From Bonia amplexicaulis (lineage: Eukaryota > Streptophyta > Magnoliopsida > Poales > Poaceae): DNA of 64,000 bases. Below are positions 21,020 to 31,082 of this stretch, one piece after another. Numbering within the stretch: the stretch's first letter is position 1; each line of letters begins with the position of its first letter. A program made the position numbers and the translations under genes. Where the stretch lies: positions 6,156,432 through 6,220,431 of the forward strand of contig CM070735.1 of NCBI GenBank assembly GCA_036346245.1, written 5' to 3'. The notes beneath the pieces are model-generated. The model had not been told where the DNA came from and did no database searches. It saw nothing but the letters and a program-made list of their open reading frames with translations.

Positions 21020-23883
21020 GTGAGACAGCTTTCTCTTTCGAGAATTTAATACCGTGCAATTATTCTTTGTGCAGTGGTGTCCATTCTTTGGGCAAGAGCA
21101 TGAAGTCGTCACCACGTAAAGGCCATCTAGGCCCCTGTAGCCCTCTCCAAAACATTTATAGCCATGATATCTTCTATTCATGTGTTTTATTATTGCCCTT
21201 CCATGTATTTTCAGCTCAAACGTCAGTTTGCATAATGCTCACATTCCTTAGATATCCATTTATTTCAAGAGATATAAACAGTGTTTCATTTTATCTAGAT
21301 CTGTCTGAAAATTTTCAGCTGATTGATGAAATGTTATTATAATAAGATGACCTTGACTGAAATGTGGGCAAGAACCCAAAGGATTTAGTATATGGTGAAT
21401 CTTTTTTCTCACTGTCACTACATTCAATATTTGAAAATTCATTTGATTTAATAATGCACGGGGAATCTTTTCTCTATGATGTGGCAATTCTTAGCGCATG
21501 TGGAGACACCCCAAATTGTGGATGCCCTAAAGATGAGCTTCAGGAATGATTTGGCTGGAGCAATGCAACTTCAAGCAGGTGTGGCAGAGGGGATTTTTGC
21601 TTGCATTGTAAATGGTAAAGTCTATCATACATTTTTGGATGATAGAGGCGTGGCACACATTTTTGGATGTGTGCTATGTATTGTCTAATTTCAATATACT
21701 ACTTACATTGTTTAGCTTTTCCTTTTTGCTTTACTAAATATGCTTATGTGGTGTTTGATGGAATGGCAGAATCAGCTAGGGATACTTCATAGATCAACTG
21801 CTAAGTGAAGTGCAGTGTTAATAATGCACTTGTCGTTAAGCCTGCTGGTTCCCTTCTATGGTAATGCGTTATTTTTGTGTTCTTGTGGTTACGTTCTGTA
21901 TTGATAAATAACACACTTTGCACTTCAATAGTTTCTTTTGCACTGTTTGCAGGTCCATCTTTCAAACAAGGGTTATCAAGCACTTTCAATTATTTGTAAA
22001 ACTAAAGGTGCCTTCATCGCTCGCTTCTTCCCTACCAATATGCAATGTAGTATATAGTTCTTTTTCCTTTTCTCTCAGAGAAAAGAATGCAAATGAGAGT
22101 ATGAATTGACCCTTTTGTTTGTTTTTCCATGGTGAGGTGTTGCTGGTTACAATATATGAGTTTTGCGAGCAAGGTTTACATTTCTTTTTGTTGAATGATA
22201 TTGTGAGAATAATTCTGTACCCCTGATATATTACTCTCCAATTGTGCTCGGAGAATAGAGCCTGTGTATACGATATGGACATTCTCGAAGATGGTGCATG
22301 TGGGTTTTTTAAAAAAGATGATGCTTGCATTTTGCTGCCTTCTACATCCAAGTTAAATCCCTGCCTTCAAGTGGGCCTATGATGTGCTATGACTACTACT
22401 AGAAACTAATTTTGTATGCAACAAGGTTTAGCATGGCACATTTTGCTACCAACTCAGCAGGCTAACAATGAAGAAACTTAGTAAGCTAACTTTGTGTGCA
22501 ACAAGGATTACAATTGAATGGGATAGGTCCCAGTTAACAAGGTCCTTTTTGTAGAAATAAAGGCTACCATCAAGTCAGTAATAATCCCTTTCTTAAAGCA
22601 TGATTTTACACTTCCAAGTGCTGATCTTCCATTTTTCATGTCATTGTGGTATGTTTTCCCCATGCTTTTATTCCATTAGGTCCCTGTAGCAGTAGCAGAT
22701 AGGAAATGTCTAGATTAAATTATTTGAAGTGTTCTTATTACCGAAAGAGAGATTACTGTTGTATAATTGAGTGTCGTTGTGCCTGATCCCTAATACTAAA
22801 AACCTTTTGGGGATGGACCACCATGGCCAACCATTGAGGTAAATCTATAAGTGATGTCTATTCTTTCTATTGGATGCTATTGCTACCACTTATTATGCTC
22901 CTATGATATGCTTATATTTGTATTGTTTTTATCCATTTTTATTATCTGGTTGTTTGTTGTATTGTACAATCCACAACCATGTTCCTTGATTTCTTTATTT
23001 GTCATGATGGCTAGGGTACAAGATGTTCTTAAGGATGGTTTTCCTTCCATAAAAACCAATGTGCTAACTTGGTGTGCTTTCTTCCGGTTCTAATTTGTCA
23101 TTTGTTCATAATGTGTACCATGGATGTGTCACAATGCTTCTTTCGAAACAAGGTTTTTTCTTCCTTCAAGAACTCCTAGCTGCCTTGCTTTCCTTGGCTT
23201 GATGCATTTTGTTTATTCCATTGGGATTGAAATGTAGCAGCAGAGCTAATAGAAAGATGTTTTGATTATTATCCCCGCAAGACAGCCAAAGGAACAGATG
23301 TATAGCTGCGAAGAGAATTACGGACATTGAGCAAAAAAATCGCCTTCTGTCTTTCTTTATTTATGTTGTGTCCTTTTGCCTATGTCTATTGTTTCGAGCG
23401 ATCTACTACTAGCTTTCTGATTTCCCTTTCAATGGGCATTTGTCCTTTGCTCGTAGAAAGAACAAAGTTCTAATTTAGCTTGTCTTCATTCCATTTGCTC
23501 TAATGCTTTTACTCTTGGATCCATGTTGTTTTTTGTTGATATTGTTTTGTACTCCAATTTAGGAATATTCATTTGATCTTTGCAGGGGCAAAACATCATT
23601 CCTATCATATTTGTGCCATGGATCAAACTAATTGAGCAAGATGTAGGGATAGATTCCACAAAATGATGGCATAGGTTGTCACCGTTTCGATAGGCTCTTT
23701 CTAAAACCGTATGTAACTTAAATGCTATAGCGGTAGTGTACACAGCCCACCCCTTTTAACTGCCTACATTAATTTGCTATGCAAATGATGTATATTGTAT
23801 CTAATCAGTGAATCATCGTTGACGTTAATTACATTTATATGTTGTCTCTCATGTTTTCGTTGCAACGACGGGCACCTTACTAG
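21020..23883 (+). other. Helitron interior without recognised genes
   Basis: T-rich, intron-like sequence. One segment (21480-21690) has an exon-like frame (IVDALKMSFRNDLAGAMQL) of unknown origin and could be a third captured fragment. Confidence 0.4.
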
Positions 23884-23904
23884 TGGCTGATAAAGCGTGG
23901 GTTC

Positions 23905-24090
23905 TTTTAGACGATGGTTTATGATTTATGGTTTAGATATTTAAATTTTATCTGTTCGTGAAAGATAGTATGTATAGAAAAATAGTCGTATATAATTTTA
24001 GCCGGTACAGCTGAATTCAGTACACTTTTTACTACAATTTTTCTATTAACCCATCTTAAAAAAATATAACGTTTAAAAATTAGTTATTAT
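23905..24090 (+). repeat. Dispersed MITE-like repeat, family A, copy 2
   Basis: GATGGTTTATGATTTATGG, then TTTTAGCCGGTACAGCTGAA, then ATAACGTTTAAAAATTAG, in the same order as the copy at 12305. It lies just beyond the Helitron's right end. Confidence 0.6.
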
Positions 24091-24099
24091 AAACAGAAG

Positions 24100-24670
24100 A
24101 AGCGTATGTCATATATATAAGCCCAACCGAAACACCCCCAAAGTTGGCCCGTTTGTGCTCTCGAGTCTCGGCCGTCCAGTTCAATTACACCACTCTACCG
24201 GAACAAGCCCAGCAGACCTGAGCAGAGCGCCCATAATTAGGGGATTCAGTTGCCTGGGTCACTTCATATAATCTGCAATCTGCATTCACTGTTACTAGTT
24301 TGTGGCTACAGCGAGAATTCCACTCCAAGATCCACTAGATCCATTGAGATATTTAAAGCTATCAGGTCAAAGTTTCAAGCCTGACTTAGCTGACTTCAAA
24401 CTACGAAAAATGTGCGTTTCCCTTTCTTGCCTATCCCGATCCACTTCCCTAATATCATATAAGTTCAGAAAATGACCTCTGTTCAGAGCAGAGGGAGACT
24501 AGAAGCGCCAGGAATGCGTCTTTGCTTGATTGATGGATATTTCTCTTAATACGAAAACGTAGCCACACCACTAGTGTACATAGCACTAGCAGCACTCTTA
24601 CATAGAAACCAGCTGAAGCAGCACCTTGCCGTGCAGATTCAGAACGAGCTCGAGAGTCGAGCGTTAAGAC
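24100..24670. other. Promoter region of the proteinase-inhibitor gene
   Basis: No other gene. No clear TATA box could be assigned with confidence. Confidence 0.35.
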
Positions 24671-25060
24671 ATGGCTACCTCCAGGTCACTCCACATCGCC
24701 TGCGCTCTCCTCCTAGCTGGTAAGTGGGTAGTCCTAACTTTAACATGCATCTCCATATCTTACTTCATAGGTTCCTCAGGTTAAGAGTGATGGAGTATAT
24801 GTTTAAAAAAAAGAGTGATGGTATATAATTCTCTTTTAACTAATGATGCTGTGTGACTGAACTACTTAGGCGCTGTGCTGCTGGGGCAATACCAGAAGGG
24901 CATGGCGGCCGTGGCCTGTCCTCAGTACTGCCTGCAAGTCGACTACATGACCTGCCCGTCCTCCGGATGCGAGAAGCTCCAGCCAAGGTGCAACTGCTGC
25001 ATGGCTCCCAACGGCTGCGCGCTTCATCTCTCGGATGGGTCTCAGCAAACATGCTCTTGA
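24671..25060 (+). CDS. Potato type II (Pin2) proteinase inhibitor, single domain
   Basis: Two exons, 24671-24719 and 24870-25060, join through a 150-bp GT-AG intron inside the signal peptide, the intron position usual for Pin2 genes. The product is 79 residues: a signal peptide (MATSRSLHIACALLLAGAVL to about residue 30) and one inhibitor repeat with CPQYC, YMTCPSSG, CEKL, RCNCC, NGCALHLSDGSQQTC. Pin2 proteins inhibit chymotrypsin- and trypsin-like serine proteases of insects and microbes and are often wound-induced. The usual repeat has eight cysteines in four disulphides; here the residue after PSSG, normally serine in the copies I recall (SGSEKL), is cysteine, giving nine. An odd cysteine could form dimers or disturb folding. 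Otherwise the frame is intact and normal in length. Confidence 0.88.
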
Positions 25061-26829
25061 GGAGTTAAGGATGGGACTCGGCAAACAGCGGAAACAGCAC
25101 GTTGCTAGTTGAATTCCAATCGATTGGCTTCGCCTAGTATACCTACTCAAATCAACTAATAGGATCTTCTGTACTTCGCTAATACTGTCAGTGTTAATGG
25201 CATCGTTTATTTCATTGCTATGCACTTATTTGAGGCTTTTTGGTACTGATGAATTTCAGTCGTACGCCACTCCAAAGAAATATTTCCCTCTTAATACATT
25301 ATACACCTTGTCATGAAACAGTAATTCTTAACAGCCAGAGATCTAGAGATGACACTTCGCTTATACTCTCTCTCCAGGAAGAAAAAAATCATTTTGATAT
25401 TTTTGAATGCTACATTTTATCATCATATTTTTCTAGCGCGACTTCTTTTTTATGGGAGAAAGTAGCGATAGTGCATTAAACTGTGGCTTAAATTAGTGTG
25501 TGGTGATGTAGATTGGATAGCAGCAATCCCTTCCGGTTCCTTGATTTGAGTTTTGAGTCCATTCCTCGATTTCCTTCCTCCTGAGTCCTGACGGTGACGG
25601 CAGCAACCACCACCGGCAGCAATCCCTTCCGGTTCCGGCGACCGGCGACCGGACTGTTGGTGTTGCTATTTGAACTGCAGCAAAAGTGCTACTGCTATGT
25701 AATCTTTTGCTATTTGAAGTTTGAGTGCTCATCAATCGCGTTATTATTCTTTACTGAAAGATGAGCCTTGCATTGGTGTTGCCCTTAACATGCATGTCAT
25801 CATGTTCTCTGCATTTGATATTTTGCCAATTAACAATATTGTATTTATCATATATAACGTATTTACCAAACAGTATATAAAAAAAACCGAACAAACAGTC
25901 CTACCAGCAGCACGGCAGTACCCAAGGTGTAGCCCAGAAGCCCATCAGAAAATTTTGCGGGGTAGCCTCAGCTGCCTGCCGTTGTCGGCGCCGCCGTTTG
26001 CAGCGGTATCTGGGCCCGAAGGCCTTTCAAACACCCTCCAAGACTGGTTTGGATGGAAGGGGATTTGGTCCGATTTATTCGATCAAACTATAAGAAGGTA
26101 TGTGAGTGTTCCATTCAACAGGGTCCCAGCTGCTCATGGCCAGCTACTCCCAGCTAAAAATATATAAGACTAAGTGATTAAAGGAGAAACATGAATAGAG
26201 TTCCTAGGAAAAATATAAAGGAGATTTGCTACTATACTCAGAACAAACTGCGACAGAATTATTACCCCCATCTTTCTCCTGCAGGACCGTTGGTCGCGAG
26301 GTTGGATCCGTACAAACAAAATTGGTTACAAACTGACCGCGGCCGCAAGGACGTGTTGAAGTTGGACGGACGCCCATCTGTCAGCCGCACTAATTTTTCA
26401 CATGCTCATGTTGCAGTTGTTCCGATCATATGCAGTGATCTTTTCTCCTTAAAAAAAGAAAATTCATGTTATACCACTCTAAGGAATGACATAGTTTGAA
26501 ACATTACTTCAAATATTGCTTTTCATGATATGTCACTCCGAACGTATTTAGATACGCAAAATATCTTTTTCACTCATTTCTTGTGTTTTCCAGACTTTTT
26601 CACTTTTTACCCTGTGGGAAAGTGAAAAGAACATGTTTTTCACTTTTCCAGACTTTCATAAAATTTTGTTTGAAACTTTGTGAAACTCACTCTATATTTT
26701 GAAACTTTTTATAAAATTTACATGAATTTTTATTTAAAATTCGAAACAGCAATGAAATTAGTTGAAATATAGTATTTTTAAACTTGAAACTAGTTAAAAT
26801 TTAATGAAATATACATTTTCAAACATAAA
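25061..26829. other. Intergenic
   Basis: A 21-bp direct repeat (GCAGCAATCCCTTCCGGTTC plus one base) lies at 25520-25540 and 25616-25636. From 26500 to 26829 a degenerate GAAACTAGTTGAAA-like word recurs, typical of a decayed repeat. No gene is visible. Confidence 0.4.
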
Positions 26830-26910
26830 AACTAGTTGAAAATTGCTTAAATATGTCATTTTTAAACTGTTATTAGTTGAAACTTGCTAAAACATGGCAA
26901 TTAGAAACTA

Positions 26911-27162
26911 TTGCTCCAATGGGCTTCAAGCTTAAGCTTTTAGCTTCTAGCTTCTTAATTTCATCTTTTTTTTCTGGCTTTTTTGGCTTTTCATTTTTTC
27001 CCTTATTCATTTGCATTGTCTGAGATGACGCAACTTTTCTCTTCTTTTTTATTTTTAAATGTAATTATGCTAAGAAAGCTAACAACAATTTGATGTAAAA
27101 ATACGCTTGACTTAGTGCCAAACAATGAAATAAGCTTTAAGCTTAAGCCTAGCACTACCTTA
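26911..27162. mobile_element. Tourist-like MITE in unit 1
   Basis: TTGCTCCAATGGGCTTCAAG at the left pairs imperfectly with CTTAAGCCTAGCACTACC at the right. The interior is T-rich with TTTTTTGGCTTTT. It is related to 3785-4026. Confidence 0.5.
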
Positions 27163-27572
27163 TAAAACTTTCCTGAAACTCTAGTCTTTAAATGTAAAAT
27201 TTACTGAAATCTTTAAAAAATCTTGAAATTGAAACTCGTTGAAAGTTGCCGAAATTTGCAAACTTGAAATTTGAAACTTGATAAATAAAACCTGATAAAA
27301 ACTACTATATCATTGAAATGCAGTCTAACGGTATGGCGTGGCCAGCAGCTTATCTCGAAGCCGCCTAGTTTTTGTTCCATGTAAACAGCGTGCTAAACAC
27401 GAGTACAATATTCTTTCTTTGGTGCCACTCCTATCATCAATTTGCAAAAGTAATGATCCCATGACCCGAGACATTGTGCTCAGCGAATATGTTCTCCTCC
27501 ATAAACCAACCATTCCGGGACAACCTAATTCGCTCCAAACGATTAAAATCTCTTGCAATAATTCAGGCAGCC

Positions 27573-28187
27573 ATGGCTAGTTCTGCCTGCCATGCTTTGC
27601 CCAAGGCTTTCCGCACCAAGCTACTCGCCTGTGCATTGCACTTGCGCAACCATTCCTTCCGCCCTGCAGCCTCCTCCTCCTCGACCTTGTTGTCCGTTCT
27701 CGTCGTGCCCTCTGCACCACTGCTTTCTCGAGAGCCGTCGTCTTCTTCCTTCCCTCGTGGCCTCCACCTCCATCTGCTGCGCGGCGGTCACCTGTTCGTC
27801 GCCTCGGAGAGGGACGGCGAAGGAGGTGGTGCTCGTCCGCGGCGAGAAGGCGGAGGTCGGGCTGCTGCAGGTGTACGACGGGCGAACACGAGCGTGTACG
27901 GCGATCGGGGCGACGTCCAGGTGAGCTGCTTCTTGCACATGTCCGCAGGCAGGGGGTGGACGAAGCGGGGCGTTGACGAGGACGGCGAGGACGTGGTCTT
28001 CGCCGGCAGGTTGGCGGCCGCCGCCGGAGGAGGAGGCGGCCAGGACGGCGCGGCGCTTGAGGAGCTCGTGGCTCTGCAGGTGGACAGGTTGGCTGAGGCC
28101 GTGTGGGATAGCTACTTCGGCGGGTGCTCGAGGTGGAACTACGTGACGGCTGGGTGTGACGAGGACATCGAGCAGAACTCGAGCTGA
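27573..28187 (+). CDS. Uncharacterised membrane protein, copy 1, with compensating frameshifts
   Basis: The frame is open for 204 residues and begins with the same 45 residues as copy 2 (29698). Relative to copy 2 it lacks single bases at five places (two of them together), near 27706, 27753, 27787, 27809 and 27874. The first three restore frame for eight residues (LFVASER), and the last two restore it again at NTSVYGDRGDV. In between, the hydrophobic second helix of copy 2 is replaced by serine-, arginine- and glycine-rich sequence. The rest of the C-terminal region is identical. Either copy 1 encodes a non-membrane variant, or it is decaying, or the indels are assembly errors. Function unknown. 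Confidence 0.55.
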   Translation: MASSACHALPKAFRTKLLACALHLRNHSFRPAASSSSTLLSVLVVPSAPLLSREPSSSSFPRGLHLHLLRGGHLFVASERDGEGGGARPRREGGGRAAAGVRRANTSVYGDRGDVQVSCFLHMSAGRGWTKRGVDEDGEDVVFAGRLAAAAGGGGGQDGAALEELVALQVDRLAEAVWDSYFGGCSRWNYVTAGCDEDIEQNSS

Positions 28188-28509
28188 TGTAAGTAGCTCT
28201 GCGCCATGGGTTACTAGTGCTTGGGAGTTAATTTGAAGCGTCCTGCCTGCCATGCATGCAATCCAAAGCCTCGAGACATTTTGCTGCTGCAAGTTTTGGC
28301 TCCATAATTAACATCGGTACACGTACGATGGTTGAGTACGTACGTAGCTGCTGGCTACTTGTTCATGCATGCAATTCCCACTTCTAATTTAACCATTTCG
28401 TTGTAATCAGATCTGCTGATTGCATCGGTCAAGTGTCGGTTTTCACTCTAGTTCTCTGGTCCGACCAGCGGGTTATGGGGTGAACCCACGGTTCAATATA
28501 TAATAGATA

Positions 28510-28685
28510 CTAGTTATATATACGTGTGTTGTAACGAAATTTATTGAATATATAAAGAATTGTGCTATAGAGGAGAGTTGCTCTAATCGATTGAAAAGTG
28601 GAGAATGGTGAGAAATTAAGGTAATATAGCGGTTAGAGGAGGATGGACGTACAACCACCAACTCGTTCTTTTATAATAGTAAAGA
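28510..28685 (-). mobile_element. Mini-Helitron, 176 bp, in unit 1
   Basis: On the minus strand it begins TCTTTACTATTATAAAAG after host A, and ends AACTAG before host T. Its ends resemble those of the 4.48-kb Helitron at 19404 (GAGTTGGTGGT and TTCGTTACAAC near the two ends). Confidence 0.6.
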
Positions 28686-29034
28686 TTTGAATGCTTTTAA
28701 GTAAAATTTATTTCATGTTAAGTATATATATGAACTATATTAATATCTTGTTAAATTTAGATGCGCGTGGAGAACATAGGTACGTTCATAGATCTTCGGC
28801 GATGATCAACAGCATGACCAAACTATATAAAATAGTATTGGGTCCGCATCTGGTTCCGCTGCGGGTATCGGATTCCTAAGTATCTCTCTTTGCTGAAAAG
28901 CATGCTATGCTAGTGCTGTGCACTTGACCAATCAGAGATATGAGCAAACAAGAAACTAGTTGAAAATTGCTTAAATATGTCATTTTTAAACTGTTATTAG
29001 TTGAAACTTGCTAAAACATGGCAATTAGAAACTA

Positions 29035-29287
29035 TTGCTCCAATGGGCTTCAAGCTTAAGCTTTTAGCTTCTAGCTTCTTAATTTCATCTTTTTTTTCTG
29101 GCTTTTTTGGCTTTTCATTTTTTCCCTTATTCATTTGCATTGTCTGAGATGACGCAACTTTTCTCTTCTTTTTTATTTTTAAATGTAATTATGCTAAGAA
29201 AGCTAACAACAGTTGCAGTGTAAAAATACGCTTGACTTAGTGCCAAACAATGAAATAAGCTTTAAGCTTAAGCCTAGCACTACCTTA
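29035..29287. mobile_element. Tourist-like MITE in unit 2
   Basis: Duplicated copy of the MITE at 26911-27162. Confidence 0.5.
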
Positions 29288-29697
29288 TAAAACTTTCCTG
29301 AAACTCTAGTCTTTAAATGTAAAATTTACTGAAATCTTTAAAAAATCTTGAAATTGAAACTCGTTGAAAGTTGCCGAAATTTGCAAACTTGAAATTTGAA
29401 ACTTGATAAATAAAACCTGATAAAAACTACTATATCATTGAAATGCAGTCTAACGGTATGGCGTGGCCAGCAGCTTATCTCGAAGCCGCCTAGTTTTTGT
29501 TCCATGTAAACAGCGTGCTAAACACGAGTACAATATTCTTTCTTTGGTGCCACTCCTATCATCAATTTGCAAAAGTAATGATCCCATGACCCGAGACATT
29601 GTGCTCAGCGAATATGTTCTCCTCCATAAACCAACCATTCCGGGACAACCTAATTCGCTCCAAACGATTAAAATCTCTTGCAATAATTCAGGCAGCC

Positions 29698-30318
29698 ATG
29701 GCTAGTTCTGCCTGCCATGCTTTGCCCAAGGCTTTCCGCACCAAGCTACTCGCCTGTGCATTGCACTTGCGCAACCATTCCTTCCGCCCTGCAGCCTCCT
29801 CCTCCTCGACCTTGTTGTCCGTTCTCGTCGTGCTCCTCTGCACCACTGCTTTCTCGAGAGCCGTCGTCTTCTTCCTTCCCCTCGTGGCCTCCACCTCCAT
29901 CTGCTGCGCGGCGGTCTACCTGTTCGTCGCCTCGGAGAGAGGGACGGCGAAGGAGGTGGTGCTCGTCCGCGGCGAGAAGGCGGAGGTCGGGCTGCTGCAG
30001 GTGTACGACGGGGCGAACACGAGCGTGTACGGCGATCGGGGCGACGTCCAGGTGAGCTGCTTCTTGCACATGTCCGCAGGCAGGGGGTGGACGAAGCGGG
30101 GCGTTGACGAGGACGGCGAGGACGTGGTCTTCGCCGGCAGGTTGGCGGCCGCCGCCGGAGGAGGAGGCGGCCAGGACGGCGCGGCGCTTGAGGAGCTCGT
30201 GGCTCTGCAGGTGGACAGGTTGGCTGAGGCCGTGTGGGATAGCTACTTCGGCGGGTGCTCGAGGTGGAACTACGTGACGGCTGGGTGTGACGAGGACATC
30301 GAGCAGAACTCGAGCTGA
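29698..30318 (+). CDS. Uncharacterised two-helix membrane protein, copy 2 (intact frame)
   Basis: A 206-residue intronless frame. The N-terminus is basic and serine-rich (FRTKLLACALHLRNHSF). Two hydrophobic helices follow at about residues 37-52 and 55-77 (STLLSVLVVLLCTTAF; VVFFLPLVASTSICCAAVY). A soluble C-terminal domain with LRGE-type and ANTSVYGDRGDVQVSCFLHM segments, a glycine/alanine stretch (AAAAGGGGG), and a final VWDSYFGGCSRWNYV complete it. High GC3 fits a grass gene. I recognise no family, and gene-like features (consistent hydrophobic helices, conserved between copies) support it being real. The start at 29698 sits in GCCATGG, a strong context. An in-frame extension to 29599 (GTG/TTG only) is not used. 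Confidence 0.65.
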   Translation: MASSACHALPKAFRTKLLACALHLRNHSFRPAASSSSTLLSVLVVLLCTTAFSRAVVFFLPLVASTSICCAAVYLFVASERGTAKEVVLVRGEKAEVGLLQVYDGANTSVYGDRGDVQVSCFLHMSAGRGWTKRGVDEDGEDVVFAGRLAAAAGGGGGQDGAALEELVALQVDRLAEAVWDSYFGGCSRWNYVTAGCDEDIEQNSS

Positions 30319-30638
30319 TGTAAGTAGCTCTGCGCCATGGGTTACTAGTGCTTGGGAGTTAATTTGAAGCGTCCTGCCTGCCATGCATGCAATCCAAAGC
30401 CTCGAGACATTTTGCTGCTGCAAGTTTTGGCTCCATAATTAACATCGGTACACGTACGATGGTTGAGTACGTACGTAGCTGCTGGCTACTTGTTCATGCA
30501 TGCAATTCCACTTCTAATTTAACCATTTCGTTGTAATCAGATCTGCTGATTGCATCGGTCAAGTGTCGGTTTTCACTCTAGTTCTCTGGTCCGACCAGCG
30601 GGTTATGGGTGAACCCACGGTTCAATATATAATAGATA

Positions 30639-30814
30639 CTAGTTATATATACGTGTGTTGTAACGAAATTTATTGAATATATAAAGAATTGTGCTATAGA
30701 GGAGAGTTGCTCTAATCGATTGAAAAGTGGAGAATGGTGAGAAATTAAGGTAATATAGCGGTTAGAGGAGGATGGACGTACAACCACCAACTCGTTCTTT
30801 TATAATAGTAAAGA
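30639..30814 (-). mobile_element. Mini-Helitron, 176 bp, in unit 2
   Basis: Duplicated copy of the element at 28510-28685. Confidence 0.6.
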
Positions 30815-31082
30815 TTTGAATGCTTTTAAGTAAAATTTATTTCATGTTAAGTATATATATGAACTATATTAATATCTTGTTAAATTTAGATGCGCGTGGA
30901 GAACATAGGTACGTTCATAGATCTTCGGCGATGATCAACAGCATGACCAAACTATATAAAATAGTATTGGGTCCGCATCTGGTTCCGCTGCGGGTATCGG
31001 ATTCCTAAGTATCTCTCTTTGCTGAAAAGCATGCTATGCTAGTGCTGTGCACTTGACCAATCAGAGATATGAGCAAACAAGA

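Larger units (their letters stand above)
19404..23883 (+). mobile_element. Non-autonomous Helitron, 4,480 bp, carrying gene fragments
   Basis: The left end is A followed by TCACTACTACTTAAAAATTA, a typical grass Helitron 5' end. The right end is TTCGTTGCAACGACGGGCAC followed by CTTACTAG and then host T; the terminal CTAG and A^T insertion site are canonical. The same two end patterns, in the same order, bound the mini-Helitrons at 28510-28685 and 30639-30814 (GAGTTGGTGGT near the 5' end, TTCGTTNCAAC near the 3' end). No Rep/helicase is present. The interior holds a CT-rich CpG-island-like segment (19460-20260), a CESA exon-1 fragment, a METTL14-like fragment and further intron-like sequence. 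Confidence 0.8.
26830..28953 (+). repeat. Tandem segmental duplication, unit 1 (about 2.12 kb)
   Basis: The unit starts AACTAGTTGAAAATTGCTTA and ends GAGCAAACAAGA. It is followed head to tail by unit 2. Offsets between matching points run from 2,124 to 2,131, reflecting a few indels only. The unit contains a Tourist-like MITE, one gene copy and a mini-Helitron. Confidence 0.95.
28954..31082 (+). repeat. Tandem segmental duplication, unit 2 (about 2.13 kb)
   Basis: Head-to-tail copy of 26830-28953, with near-complete identity apart from small indels and one short substituted patch (AACAATTTGATG versus AACAGTTGCAGTG). The high identity implies a recent event. Confidence 0.95.

Noticed and set aside
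27325..27558. 77-codon minus-strand frame present in both duplication units
   Set aside because: Identical in both units only because the DNA is duplicated; no domain and no independent evidence of selection.
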